Shown piece by piece: positions 23,549 to 30,598 of a DNA stretch of 32,932 bases (the first letter of the stretch is position 1; every line of letters begins with the position of its first letter). The position numbers and the translations under genes were made by a program. Below the pieces are notes generated by a model that did no database searches, had not been told where the DNA came from, and saw only the letters and a program-made list of their open reading frames with translations. The DNA is from Hyphomicrobiales bacterium (GTDB lineage Bacteria; Pseudomonadota; Alphaproteobacteria; Rhizobiales; Xanthobacteraceae): positions 2,333 through 35,264 of the forward strand of contig PLTE01000382.1 in NCBI GenBank assembly GCA_003164375.1. The letters run 5' to 3'.

Positions 23549-25296
23549 GCGCCCCCCTGGTCCGCTACTTTCAGAGCCCGCGGCGCCGCGTTCGTAGGAG
23601 CGATCCTGGTCAATATCTCTTCTTTGGGGCCGAACTGCTGCTGGCGGCCTTTGGCCATGATCAGAATATAGTCGACGCCCGCGATCGCGCTCGGTCGATG
23701 CGCCACCACCACCGTAATGGCGCCGCGGGCGCGCAGCCCAAGAATGGCGCGGGTCAGCGCTTCATCGCCTTCGGCATCGAGATTGGAATTGGGTTCGTCG
23801 AGTACGACCAGGAACGGATCGCGATAAAGCGCCCGCGCGAGCGCGATCCGCTGGGCTTGGCCGGCGGAGAGCGCGCTACCCTGTTCGCCGACCATCGTCT
23901 CGTAGCCGTCGGGCAAATTGATGATGAGATCGTGGACACCGGCTGCCTGCGCGGCAGCGATCACCGCATCGGGGTCCGGCGGATCATCGAAGCGAGAAAT
24001 GTTCTGCGCCACCGTGCCATTGAACAATTCGACGTCTTGCGGCACGTAGCCGATATGGCGGCCTAGCGCCTCCGGCGACCACTGATCGAGCGTGGCACCG
24101 TCGAGGCGGACGGTGCCGCGCCCGGTCGCCCAGACGCCAACCAGCAGGCGCGCCAACGAGGACTTTCCCGACGCCGTCGGACCAATCACCCCGAGTGCCT
24201 TGCCGGCCGCAAGAGTGAAATTGACGTCCTGGCAAACGATTTTCGACTGGCCGGGCGGCGCGACCGCGGCGTTCTGAACCACCAGCGTATGTGACGGCGG
24301 TTTGAGCGGCATCGGCGCGGTTTGCGGCGGCAAATGTCCGAGCAGTTTAGACAGACGGTGCCAACTCTGCCGCGCGCCGACGAAACCGCGCCAATTGGCG
24401 ATGGCGAGGTCGACCGGGGCGAGCGCGCGGGCGCCCAGGATCGAGCCGGCGATGATGATGCCCGGCGTCGATTGTTGATTGATCACAAGCCACGCGCCCA
24501 CCGCCAGAATGGCGGACTGCAACAGCATCCGCAAAACCTTCGACATCGCGCCGAGCCCGCCACCGACGTCGCTGGCACGCCCGCTCGCGGTCACATAATT
24601 GCGGTTGAGTTCGTTCCAGTGTTTGGAAATGCGGCCGACCATGCCCATCGCCGTGATTGCCTCGGCATTGCGTCGGCTCGCTTCCAGGAGCGTATTGCGC
24701 GCTGCGGCGAATTGCGCGGCGCTGCGGGTCGGGTGGCGCGTCTGTACCTCGGTCACCACGGTAAGGGTGATCAGGATGACGGTGCCGACAAGAGCGGTGA
24801 GCCCGATCAAAAAGTGAAACAAAAAGCAGATCGCCAGATAGACCGGCATCCACGGCAGATCGAAAAATGCAATTGGACCGCTGCCGGAAAGAAAGCCGCG
24901 CACAGCGTCGAGATCGCGGATCGGCTGAGTACCATCACCCTTGGCGCCAATCTTGAGCGGCAGCCGGACGATGGCGTCATAGACCCGCATGCTCATCGCC
25001 TCATCGAGGCTATGACCGACACGCACCAGGATGCGGCTCCTGATCAAATCGATGACGCCCTGCGCGGCGTAGAGGCAGGCCACCAGGATCAAAAGTGCGA
25101 CCAGCGTCGGCACGCTCCGGCTCGGCAGGACCCGGTCATAAACTTCGAGCATGAACAGCGCGCCGCTGAGCATCAAAAGGTTGCTCATGCCGCTGAACAT
25201 GGCGATGGCAATGAAAGCTCGCCGGCAGGCGCCGAGGGCCTTGGCAAGTTCGGAACTGGCGGGCTGCTGCCGCAATGGGCCGAGTGGCTGGCTCAT
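23545..25296 (-). CDS. Type I secretion ABC permease/ATPase (PrtD type)
   Basis: A 583-residue half-transporter of the PrtD/RTX exporter group. There is no N-terminal C39 peptidase-like domain, and the membrane part (about 25-310) opens with LFMLEVYDRVLPSRSVPTL, typical of this group. The ATPase part has Walker A GPTASGKS (about 372-379), signature LSAGQAQRIALARAL, Walker B VVLDEPNSNLD and the His switch VAHRPS. It exports unfolded proteins with C-terminal signals, such as RTX proteases, lipases or adhesins. ATG 25296 (MSQPLGPLRQQ) is preferred; an extension to TTG 25341 is only a repeat of Asn-Ala-Arg-Pro. The substrate gene is not in the window. Confidence 0.93.
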   Translation of the reverse strand: MSQPLGPLRQQPASSELAKALGACRRAFIAIAMFSGMSNLLMLSGALFMLEVYDRVLPSRSVPTLVALLILVACLYAAQGVIDLIRSRILVRVGHSLDEAMSMRVYDAIVRLPLKIGAKGDGTQPIRDLDAVRGFLSGSGPIAFFDLPWMPVYLAICFLFHFLIGLTALVGTVILITLTVVTEVQTRHPTRSAAQFAAARNTLLEASRRNAEAITAMGMVGRISKHWNELNRNYVTASGRASDVGGGLGAMSKVLRMLLQSAILAVGAWLVINQQSTPGIIIAGSILGARALAPVDLAIANWRGFVGARQSWHRLSKLLGHLPPQTAPMPLKPPSHTLVVQNAAVAPPGQSKIVCQDVNFTLAAGKALGVIGPTASGKSSLARLLVGVWATGRGTVRLDGATLDQWSPEALGRHIGYVPQDVELFNGTVAQNISRFDDPPDPDAVIAAAQAAGVHDLIINLPDGYETMVGEQGSALSAGQAQRIALARALYRDPFLVVLDEPNSNLDAEGDEALTRAILGLRARGAITVVVAHRPSAIAGVDYILIMAKGRQQQFGPKEEILTRIAPTNAAPRALKVADQGGA

Positions 25297-25767
25297 GGAT
25301 CGTGCATACCTCGGTCGCGCATTATTGGGTCGCGCATTCAACCAAAGCGGGCCGCAAATCGCGCCCGAGCTTGCGAATGCCGGCGGCTGTCTTTCACACG
25401 CCGAAAACCCGATCCCCCGACTGAACGAGGACCACTATACCCTTAGTTACAGATCTATTGGGGCAGGTTCACGGCCGTTAGTTAATATGGCCGGATGGCG
25501 CCAAGGGCGCGGCCGGGACCGCACTTCCGTGTGGACCGCAGCAGACAGGCGCAACGACGGATATCATTCCTATGCGGCAACCGCCCCGAACAGTCACCCG
25601 CGGCAACGGCAAAACCGCCGGCCGCATTGACTTGCGGCCGGCGTCGGTTCGTTACGTAGCCTGCTTCGGCAATACGTCTGCGCAGCGGCGCGCGCCGATG
25701 CCTAGCCGATACTTATAAGTAAAGGCAGGTCCGATGGCCGCTTGCGAAGCTGATTTGCTCGAAAAAG
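25297..25767. other. Intergenic region with palindromes, no gene seen
   Basis: I see no credible coding region in these 471 bases. It must hold the promoter of the minus-strand type I secretion operon. Three strong inverted repeats stand out: the GC-rich hairpin at 25616-25643, the 12-base palindrome CGGCGCGCGCCG at 25685-25696, and the 12-base palindrome TACTTATAAGTA at 25709-25720. Confidence 0.5.
25616..25643. terminator. GC-rich hairpin, possible terminator
   Basis: CGCCGGCCGC (25616-25625) and GCGGCCGGCG (25634-25643) form a perfect 10-pair stem around ATTGACTT. No clear U-tract follows on either strand, so an intrinsic terminator is possible but not certain. It could end the minus-strand transcript of the 58-residue protein. 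Confidence 0.4.
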
Positions 25768-25944
25768 TCAGGAACGGGAGTCGAGTGACAGCCCGATGCT
25801 GAAGGCCTTTTGACGAGTTGCGCCTTCGGTTCGCTTCAGCTTCTTGGCAATTTGCGACGCTGGAGTCTTCTTGCGCGCCAGCGCCTTCAGGTCACGGACC
25901 TCGCCCGCAGTCCAGGCACGCCGCTTCTTTTTCCTCTTCGCCAT
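25768..25944 (-). CDS. Small basic SANT/Myb-like conserved protein (58 residues)
   Basis: A short gene read directly from the minus strand. The product begins MAKRKKKRRAWTAGEVRDLK, continues with ALARKKTPASQIAKKLKRTE and ends GATRQKAFSIGLSLDSRS. It is strongly basic, with Trp11 opening a WTxxEVRDLKxLA helix like the first helix of a SANT/Myb motif, then a second helix-turn-helix-like part (SQIAKKLKRTEGATRQKA). I recognise this as a small conserved protein of Rhizobiales without known function; binding to DNA is plausible. GGGAGG stands 4 bases before the ATG. The leader contains CCTTTC-TT-GAAAGG, abutting the Shine-Dalgarno. Confidence 0.85.
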   Translation of the reverse strand: MAKRKKKRRAWTAGEVRDLKALARKKTPASQIAKKLKRTEGATRQKAFSIGLSLDSRS

Positions 25945-26762
25945 AATACCTCCCTTTCAAGAAAGGTCGCTTGTATCCCTTACGGGAGTAAATGAAAAGC
26001 CAGCAGATGAGATTTGGATCACCTGCGGCATTCGAGCTTAGCAGTCGAGTTCAGCTACAGAACCTCAGCAGCGGAACCTTGCAGCAGAATCATCGTCGAT
26101 CGTCAACCGGTCTCGTATTGTCAGCCAAGACGCAAAGACCAGAAAAACCCAGACCCGGTCTGCAGTACCGTCGCACATACGGCAGGCAAGTTAACAAAAG
26201 CTTTTGTTAGATTGTTCTTAGCGCGCTCAAAGCCCGGAAGCAAACCTAACTTGCGCGCCCCCCGTCAAAGAATCCGGGCCGTCAATCGAACAGAGTATTT
26301 AAAGCAGGCCGGCATTTCGAGCAAGAATAACAAGCCGGGACGTATTTGGACCTAAGGCGCTCAGGACGCAACGCGGATCGTGACATGGCCAATCAAATAT
26401 TATCGTCCGACATCGTTCAAAGCAATTGATCGGCAGGACGGCTTCGCTGTCAGCCCGACAGACGGCGTCAACGCGAAGGAACCCGCGGTCGAGCTATTTG
26501 CAACTGCACCCTTCTGCTGCCTGGTCGCCGTGACTGCGTTGTTGCTCGGACAGCATACCGGCCATGCGGCGAAGCTGCGCCGGTGATCGGCAATGAGCGA
26601 TACAGGATCGGCATGCTTCATCAGCCAGAACCGGCACTGCCGCAGCTGCCGGCTTCGGAGCCAAGCTGCCCGACTGGCAAAAGAGCCTCCCGTCGGGGTG
26701 CAAATAATCCGCCGGTCCGTTAGGCTTGCCGCCTCAGGGAATTGAAGCTGGCGAGCATCCCG
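25945..26762. other. Gene-poor, degenerate-looking 818-base region
   Basis: No reading frame here has family resemblance, a Shine-Dalgarno and a sensible start together. The sequence around 26010-26360 is visibly richer in A and T than its surroundings. It includes the perfect 18-base palindrome TAACAAAAG-CTTTTGTTA (26192-26209). Short open frames exist at 26380-26586 (plus) and 26494-26703 (minus), with no recognisable product. It may be the remnant of lost genes. Confidence 0.45.
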
Positions 26763-27188
26763 ATGCGCATCGCGTTCGTTTCAGCGCTCAGCGTTCTGAT
26801 CCTGGCTGCGGCTGCAATCAGCGGCCGCGCCCAGACGCCGCTGCTTTCGTGTTACGGCACGCAACAGCCGAAACAGGTGGCCGAACTCTTGTTCGGCCGC
26901 GATATCGGCAACCGGCTCGGCGTGAGCGAAGCCGCGTGGGCTCGCTTCATCGCACGCGAAGTAACGCCGCGTTTTCCCGACGGCCTAATCGTCACCGATG
27001 CCGTCGGGCAGTGGCGCGATCCCGCCTCCGGCACCATAGTGCGCGAGGCGGCCAAGCGCGTCGAAATCGTGCTGCCCGGCGATAGCGAAGACGAAGCGCG
27101 GCTCGATGCCGTCGCGGCGGCCTACAAGCGCAAATTCCACCAGCGCTCGGTCGGTATCATCGTGCGCCCGGCCTGCGTTTCGTTTTAG
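26763..27188 (+). CDS. DUF3574 domain protein, exported
   Basis: A 141-residue protein with a Sec signal peptide (MRIAFVSALSVLILAAAAISGRA-Q) and a DUF3574 domain: ELLFGRDIGNRLGVSEAAWARFIAREVTPRFPDGLIVTDAVGQWRDP, then IVREAAKRVEIVLP and a C-terminal VRPACVSF. The family is a small periplasmic or lipid-anchored protein of unknown function. Two Cys residues (SCYGT near the mature N-terminus and PACVSF at the end) may form a disulfide. ATG 26763 is used because the signal peptide begins there; an in-frame TTG lies 21 bases upstream. It stands alone between the gene-poor region and the repeat at 27247. Confidence 0.85.
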   Translation: MRIAFVSALSVLILAAAAISGRAQTPLLSCYGTQQPKQVAELLFGRDIGNRLGVSEAAWARFIAREVTPRFPDGLIVTDAVGQWRDPASGTIVREAAKRVEIVLPGDSEDEARLDAVAAAYKRKFHQRSVGIIVRPACVSF

Positions 27189-27246
27189 ACCGCTCCGTCG
27201 CGCGCGGGGCTTGCGGCCGACGGCTGTCCTTCCTAGCTTTGTCATT

Positions 27247-27312
27247 AGAGCATGATCCCGAGAAGTGGAATCGGGTTTTCGCGCAAGATCATGCCCAAAC
27301 ACAGAATCTAAA
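27247..27312. repeat. Rhizobiales intergenic palindromic repeat
   Basis: GCATGATC (27250-27257) and GATCATGC (27287-27294) are outer arms, and CCCGA (27257-27261) and TCGGG (27271-27275) inner arms. The layout AGAGCATGATC..GAAGTGGAA..CGGTTTTC..AAGATCATGC is a known repeated intergenic element of Rhizobiales (established knowledge). It is followed at 27313-27342 by CCCGAT...ATCGGG with the 9-base direct repeat ATTCGATCG at 27322 and 27332. Confidence 0.7.
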
Positions 27313-27373
27313 CCCGATTTGATTCGATCGAATTCGATCGGGATCCAGGCAAGTGAGATGTGGGTCGCCGCCG

Positions 27374-27847
27374 ATGAGCCCGTGCACAGACGAACTTAAG
27401 CTTGTTGCCCTCGACAAGGACGACATCGAGATCGTGTCAGCGCATGTGCAAGATGCGCTGGTCAAGATCGCCGATATTTTCTGGCAGCCGCGTGAACATC
27501 GCTTTGTGATGGCGCTCAACCGCTTCGACTGGATGACGGCTGTCGATGCCAAAACCGAGGCGAAGGCGGATTACCGGCGCTGCCGCACGGCCTTGCGCTT
27601 CGAGCGTGTCAATGGCTGCAAGTGCCGCAATCTCGACCAGGGCAAGAAGGATGCGCGGCTTAATCTCCTTGCCGTCGAATTCGCCGAAACAGATTCCCCC
27701 GCCGGCATCGTGACACTGACCTTCTCCGGCGGCGGCGCCATCCGCCTCGATGTCGAATGCCTGGAGGCCGAACTTGCCGATCTCGGCGAGGTTTCTGCCG
27801 CGGCTCTTTGCCCAGACCATTTCACCGCTGGCTCGGTAACGGCGTAA
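27374..27847 (+). CDS. DUF2948 family protein
   Basis: A 157-residue protein of DUF2948. It opens MSPCTDELKLVALDKDDIEI, then VSAHVQDALVKIADIFWQPREHRFVMALNRFDW, the typical family block, and ends with the conserved GGGAIRLDVECLEAELADLGE. Function is unknown. In many Rhizobiales it lies directly before hisD (established knowledge); here an iron uptake pair on the other strand separates them. ATG 27374 is preferred over a GTG at 27353. It converges with the FTR1 gene, 34 bases away. Confidence 0.9.
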   Translation: MSPCTDELKLVALDKDDIEIVSAHVQDALVKIADIFWQPREHRFVMALNRFDWMTAVDAKTEAKADYRRCRTALRFERVNGCKCRNLDQGKKDARLNLLAVEFAETDSPAGIVTLTFSGGGAIRLDVECLEAELADLGEVSAAALCPDHFTAGSVTA

Positions 27848-27849
27848 TC

Positions 27850-27884
27850 GTCATTCCGGCATTGAGTCCGGCGCGGCGGAATCA
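27850..27884. repeat. REP-like element between convergent genes
   Basis: ATTCCG (27853-27858) and CGGAAT (27877-27882) are the ends of an imperfect palindrome starting GTCATTCCGG, the same style as the element at 13681-13720. It overlaps the FTR1 stop codon and may help end both convergent transcripts. Confidence 0.4.
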
Positions 27885-28706
27885 AGCTGGGCGCGGGCGA
27901 CGCGCCGGCGCGGCGAACAGCTTCATCAAGGCAACGATCGTCAGAAGCGTCGCCGCATAGACCACGACCTGCATCGCGGTGGGCTGATCGACATAGCCGA
28001 TCAAAGTGTGCAGCGCCCGGCCCAAGAAGCTCGAATCGCTCAAGATCCAGGACGTGTCCCACACCGTTTCGTCGAGCGCGGTAAGAATATTAGCCTGTTC
28101 GAGAAACGCGATAGCCTGCGCCGCCATGCCGGCGGCGAGTAACGCAATCAGCGCGCTGGTCACGCTGAAAAGGTAGCGCACCGGAATGGTGATGAGACCG
28201 AGATAGGTCATCAGGCAGACCAGCGAGCCGAGAATGAGGCCGACGAAGCCGCCGCCGACCATCGCCCAACTCGCACCGCCTTGCGCCGCGGCGACGCCAT
28301 AGAGAAAGAGCACGACTTCGGAGCCTTCGCGCAGCACCGCGATCGCGACCACGATGGCGAGCGCCAACAGCGATTTCGATCCGGCCGCCACCGCCTCGCC
28401 GGCGGCGCGCAATTCGTCGACCAGTTCGCGGCCGTGCCGCGACATCCACACATTGTGCCAGGTCAACATCAGCACCGCGAAGCCGAGAATCCCGGCATTG
28501 AATATTTCCTGGCCGCTGCCGCCGAACAATTCCGACAATCCGCCGGTGAACAGCGCCACCATGCAGGCACCGAGCACGCCGGCGCCGACGCCGCCCGCTA
28601 TCCATCGCCCGCGGCCAGCCACGCCCGTGGTCACAGCCATGACGATGCCGACGACCAGCCCGGCTTCGAAGACTTCGCGGAACACGATCAGCAGGGCGGC
28701 TAGCAC
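27882..28706 (-). CDS. FTR1 family high-affinity iron permease
   Basis: A 274-residue permease with about seven membrane helices. It has both RExxE iron-translocation motifs: FREVFEAGL (Arg10, Glu11, Glu14) and LREGSEVVL (Arg126, Glu127, Glu130). Members import iron after oxidation or in a ferrous-iron system such as EfeUOB. The start is GTG 28706 (LAALLIVFREV), with GAGG 5 bases upstream. The cupredoxin-like gene lies 40 bases upstream on the same strand. No EfeB or EfeO M75 peptidase gene is seen, so this is a minimal two-gene version. Confidence 0.93.
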   Translation of the reverse strand: MLAALLIVFREVFEAGLVVGIVMAVTTGVAGRGRWIAGGVGAGVLGACMVALFTGGLSELFGGSGQEIFNAGILGFAVLMLTWHNVWMSRHGRELVDELRAAGEAVAAGSKSLLALAIVVAIAVLREGSEVVLFLYGVAAAQGGASWAMVGGGFVGLILGSLVCLMTYLGLITIPVRYLFSVTSALIALLAAGMAAQAIAFLEQANILTALDETVWDTSWILSDSSFLGRALHTLIGYVDQPTAMQVVVYAATLLTIVALMKLFAAPARRPRPA

Positions 28707-28727
28707 GGCGGCCTCACGACAAAACTC

Positions 28728-28760
28728 TCATGGCACGACCATGAAATCATGGCACGACCA
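28728..28760. repeat. 14-base direct repeat at the cupredoxin stop codon
   Basis: TCATGGCACGACCA occurs at 28728-28741 and again at 28747-28760, a 19-base period. The second copy contains the stop codon of the cupredoxin gene, so the last codons are echoed in the spacer before FTR1. This looks like a recent small tandem duplication. Confidence 0.7.
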
Positions 28761-29109
28761 GGAAGCCCTGGGTCTCATGGTGAAAATCGTCAAAGAAATT
28801 ATAGCGGCCCGGCTGCTGCGGCCGAACATAAACGACGGCCTCGCTGCCCGCCGGGACGATTTTTTCGAAATGCAAAGCGTCGCTTTCGAATTCGGAGACA
28901 ATCGGATTGAGGTTCTTGACATGGATAGCGATCGCCTGGCCGGGGGGCGCGTGCAACTCGGCGGGATCGAATAGATGATCCTTGATCGTGATCGACACCG
29001 TGACCTTGTCGTCGGCGTGTGTGCCGACCGGACCCAGCCAAAACGCCGCTACAAGCACAAGCGAGGACGCAAGCTGCCGCCCCCTCCGTTCGTGCACTTG
29101 ACCCGGCAT
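28747..29109 (-). CDS. Cupredoxin-like periplasmic protein, partner of FTR1
   Basis: A 120-residue exported protein. Residues 1-32 form a signal peptide (basic RRGRQ, then LASSLVLVAAFWLGPVGTHA). The mature domain resembles the cupredoxin part of EfeO (Cupredoxin_1): VTVSITIKDHLFDPAELHAPPGQAIAIHVKNLN, then PGRYNFFDDFHHETQGFLVVP. Where copper cupredoxins have Cys and Met, this protein has Asp and Gln; only the His pair (DFHH) is kept. It therefore may bind iron or another metal rather than type I copper. ATG 29109 lacks a good Shine-Dalgarno, so the start is uncertain; an in-frame TTG lies at 29181. It precedes FTR1 in one operon. Confidence 0.85.
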   Translation of the reverse strand: MPGQVHERRGRQLASSLVLVAAFWLGPVGTHADDKVTVSITIKDHLFDPAELHAPPGQAIAIHVKNLNPIVSEFESDALHFEKIVPAGSEAVVYVRPQQPGRYNFFDDFHHETQGFLVVP

Positions 29110-29192
29110 AGCTGGCAAAACACGTTTCCTGTGCGGTGAATTCTTGACTAAGGAGTTGGGGAACAGCGGACTTTTTGTCAATCAAAAAGCCG

Positions 29193-29215
29193 AATATTAG
29201 AATTGTTATAATATT
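29193..29215. promoter_or_regulatory. Irr/ICE-like palindrome upstream of the iron uptake operon
   Basis: AATATTAGAA-TTG-TTATAATATT is a 10-3-10 inverted repeat with one mismatch. The inner TTAGAA-N3-TTATAA is one base off the Irr box (TTAGAA-N3-TTCTAA) of Rhizobiales. It lies 84 bases upstream of the cupredoxin start and 90 bases upstream of hisD on the other side. A perfect TATAAT (29207-29212) lies within it, without a matching -35. Control of the minus-strand iron genes is the likely role. Confidence 0.55.
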
Positions 29216-29305
29216 GTCTGACTGCTACTCAGCCCGCAGGTTAACGTCGAAGATAGCCTTAAGGTCGACAGCACGTCAGCCATAAACCAGGCAAAAGCCA
29301 GCACA

Positions 29306-30598
29306 ATGCCCATTCGCCTCGACATACGTTCGGGAGATTTCGCGCAAAAATTTCGCGCCTTCCTCGACACCAAGCGCGAGGCGTCGGTGGATGTCGAGGC
29401 CGCAGCCCGCGCCATCGTCGCCGATGTCGCCGCCCGCGGCGACCGCGCGCTGAAGGACTACACGCTCAAGTTCGACAGGCTCGATCTCGACGCCGTCGGG
29501 CTGAAGGTAACGGCAGATGAGATTGGCGCGGCGCGCAAGACCTGCAGTCGCGACGCGCTCGATGCGCTCGAATTCGCCCGCACTCGCATCGAGGCTTACC
29601 ACCGACGGCAAGTGCCGCAGGACGATCGCTTCACCGATGCGCTCGGCGTCGAACTCGGTTCGCGCTGGACTGCGATCGATGCGGTCGGGCTTTACGTGCC
29701 GGGCGGCACTGCGGCCTACCCGTCCTCGGTGCTGATGAATGCCGTGCCGGCCAAGGTCGCCGGTGTGCCGCGGATCGCCATGGTGGTGCCGGCGCCGGGC
29801 GGCAAACTCAGTCCGCTGGTGCTGGCGGCGGCCGAGCTTGCCGGTGTCGACGAGATTTTCCGCGTCGGCGGCGCGCAAGCAATCGCGGCCTTGGCCTATG
29901 GCACGGAGACAATCGCGCCGGTCGGAAAGATCGTCGGGCCGGGGAATGCCTATGTCGCCGCGGCCAAACGCATCGTGTTCGGCCGCGTCGGCATCGACAT
30001 GATCGCCGGACCCTCCGAGGTGCTGATCATTGCCGACAAGGACGGTCATCCTGATTGGATCGCCGCCGACCTCTTGGCCCAGGCCGAGCACGACACCAGC
30101 GCCCAGGCGATCCTCATCACCGACGACGAAGGGCTTGCCGCTGCGACCGAGCGCGCGATCGAAGGTCAGCTTGCGCGATTGCCGCGCGAAAAGATTGCCG
30201 GGGCGTCGTGGCGGGATTTCGGCGCGGTGATCCTGGTTCGCAATCTCGACGAAGCGCTGCCGCTCACCGACGCGATCGCTCCCGAGCATCTCGAAATCGC
30301 CGCGGCCGACGCCGAGCGGCTCGCCGGGCAGATCCGCAATGCCGGCGCGATTTTCATCGGCGCGCACACCCCGGAAGCAATCGGCGATTACGTCGCCGGA
30401 TCCAACCACGTGCTCCCGACGGCGCGGTCGGCGCGCTTTTCGTCGGGTCTCGGCGTGCTCGATTTCATGAAGCGTACGTCGATCCTCAAATGCGGCCCCG
30501 AGCAATTGCGCACGCTCGGCGGCGCCGCGATCACGCTCGGCACCGCGGAAGGGCTCGATGCCCATGCCCGCTCGATCTCGATTCGGCTCAACCGTTGA
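29306..30598 (+). CDS. hisD: HisD, histidinol dehydrogenase
   Basis: A 430-residue zinc enzyme that oxidises histidinol to histidine in two NAD-dependent steps, the last reaction of histidine biosynthesis. Zinc ligands Gln259 and His262 lie in LAQAEHDTSAQ. The catalytic Glu327-His328 pair is in IAPEHLEI. GLYVPGGTAAYPSSVLMNAVPAKVAGV and GSNHVLPTA are further signatures. Length is normal. No strong Shine-Dalgarno precedes ATG 29306. Its stop overlaps the next start by one base (TGATG at 30596-30600), so UPF0262 is coupled to it. Confidence 0.97.
   Translation: MPIRLDIRSGDFAQKFRAFLDTKREASVDVEAAARAIVADVAARGDRALKDYTLKFDRLDLDAVGLKVTADEIGAARKTCSRDALDALEFARTRIEAYHRRQVPQDDRFTDALGVELGSRWTAIDAVGLYVPGGTAAYPSSVLMNAVPAKVAGVPRIAMVVPAPGGKLSPLVLAAAELAGVDEIFRVGGAQAIAALAYGTETIAPVGKIVGPGNAYVAAAKRIVFGRVGIDMIAGPSEVLIIADKDGHPDWIAADLLAQAEHDTSAQAILITDDEGLAAATERAIEGQLARLPREKIAGASWRDFGAVILVRNLDEALPLTDAIAPEHLEIAAADAERLAGQIRNAGAIFIGAHTPEAIGDYVAGSNHVLPTARSARFSSGLGVLDFMKRTSILKCGPEQLRTLGGAAITLGTAEGLDAHARSISIRLNR

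Noticed and set aside
24322..25446. 374-residue plus-strand open frame opposite the ABC exporter
   Set aside because: Shadow frame; the minus strand has intact Walker motifs, the plus product resembles nothing.
26073..26097. GGAAC-N16-CGTC resembling an EcfG promoter
   Set aside because: The -10 lacks the final T of CGTT, and no plus-strand gene follows for more than 600 bases.
26380..26586. 68-residue plus-strand frame with a hydrophobic stretch
   Set aside because: No Shine-Dalgarno or homologous pattern; hydrophobic part is short; lies in a degenerate region.
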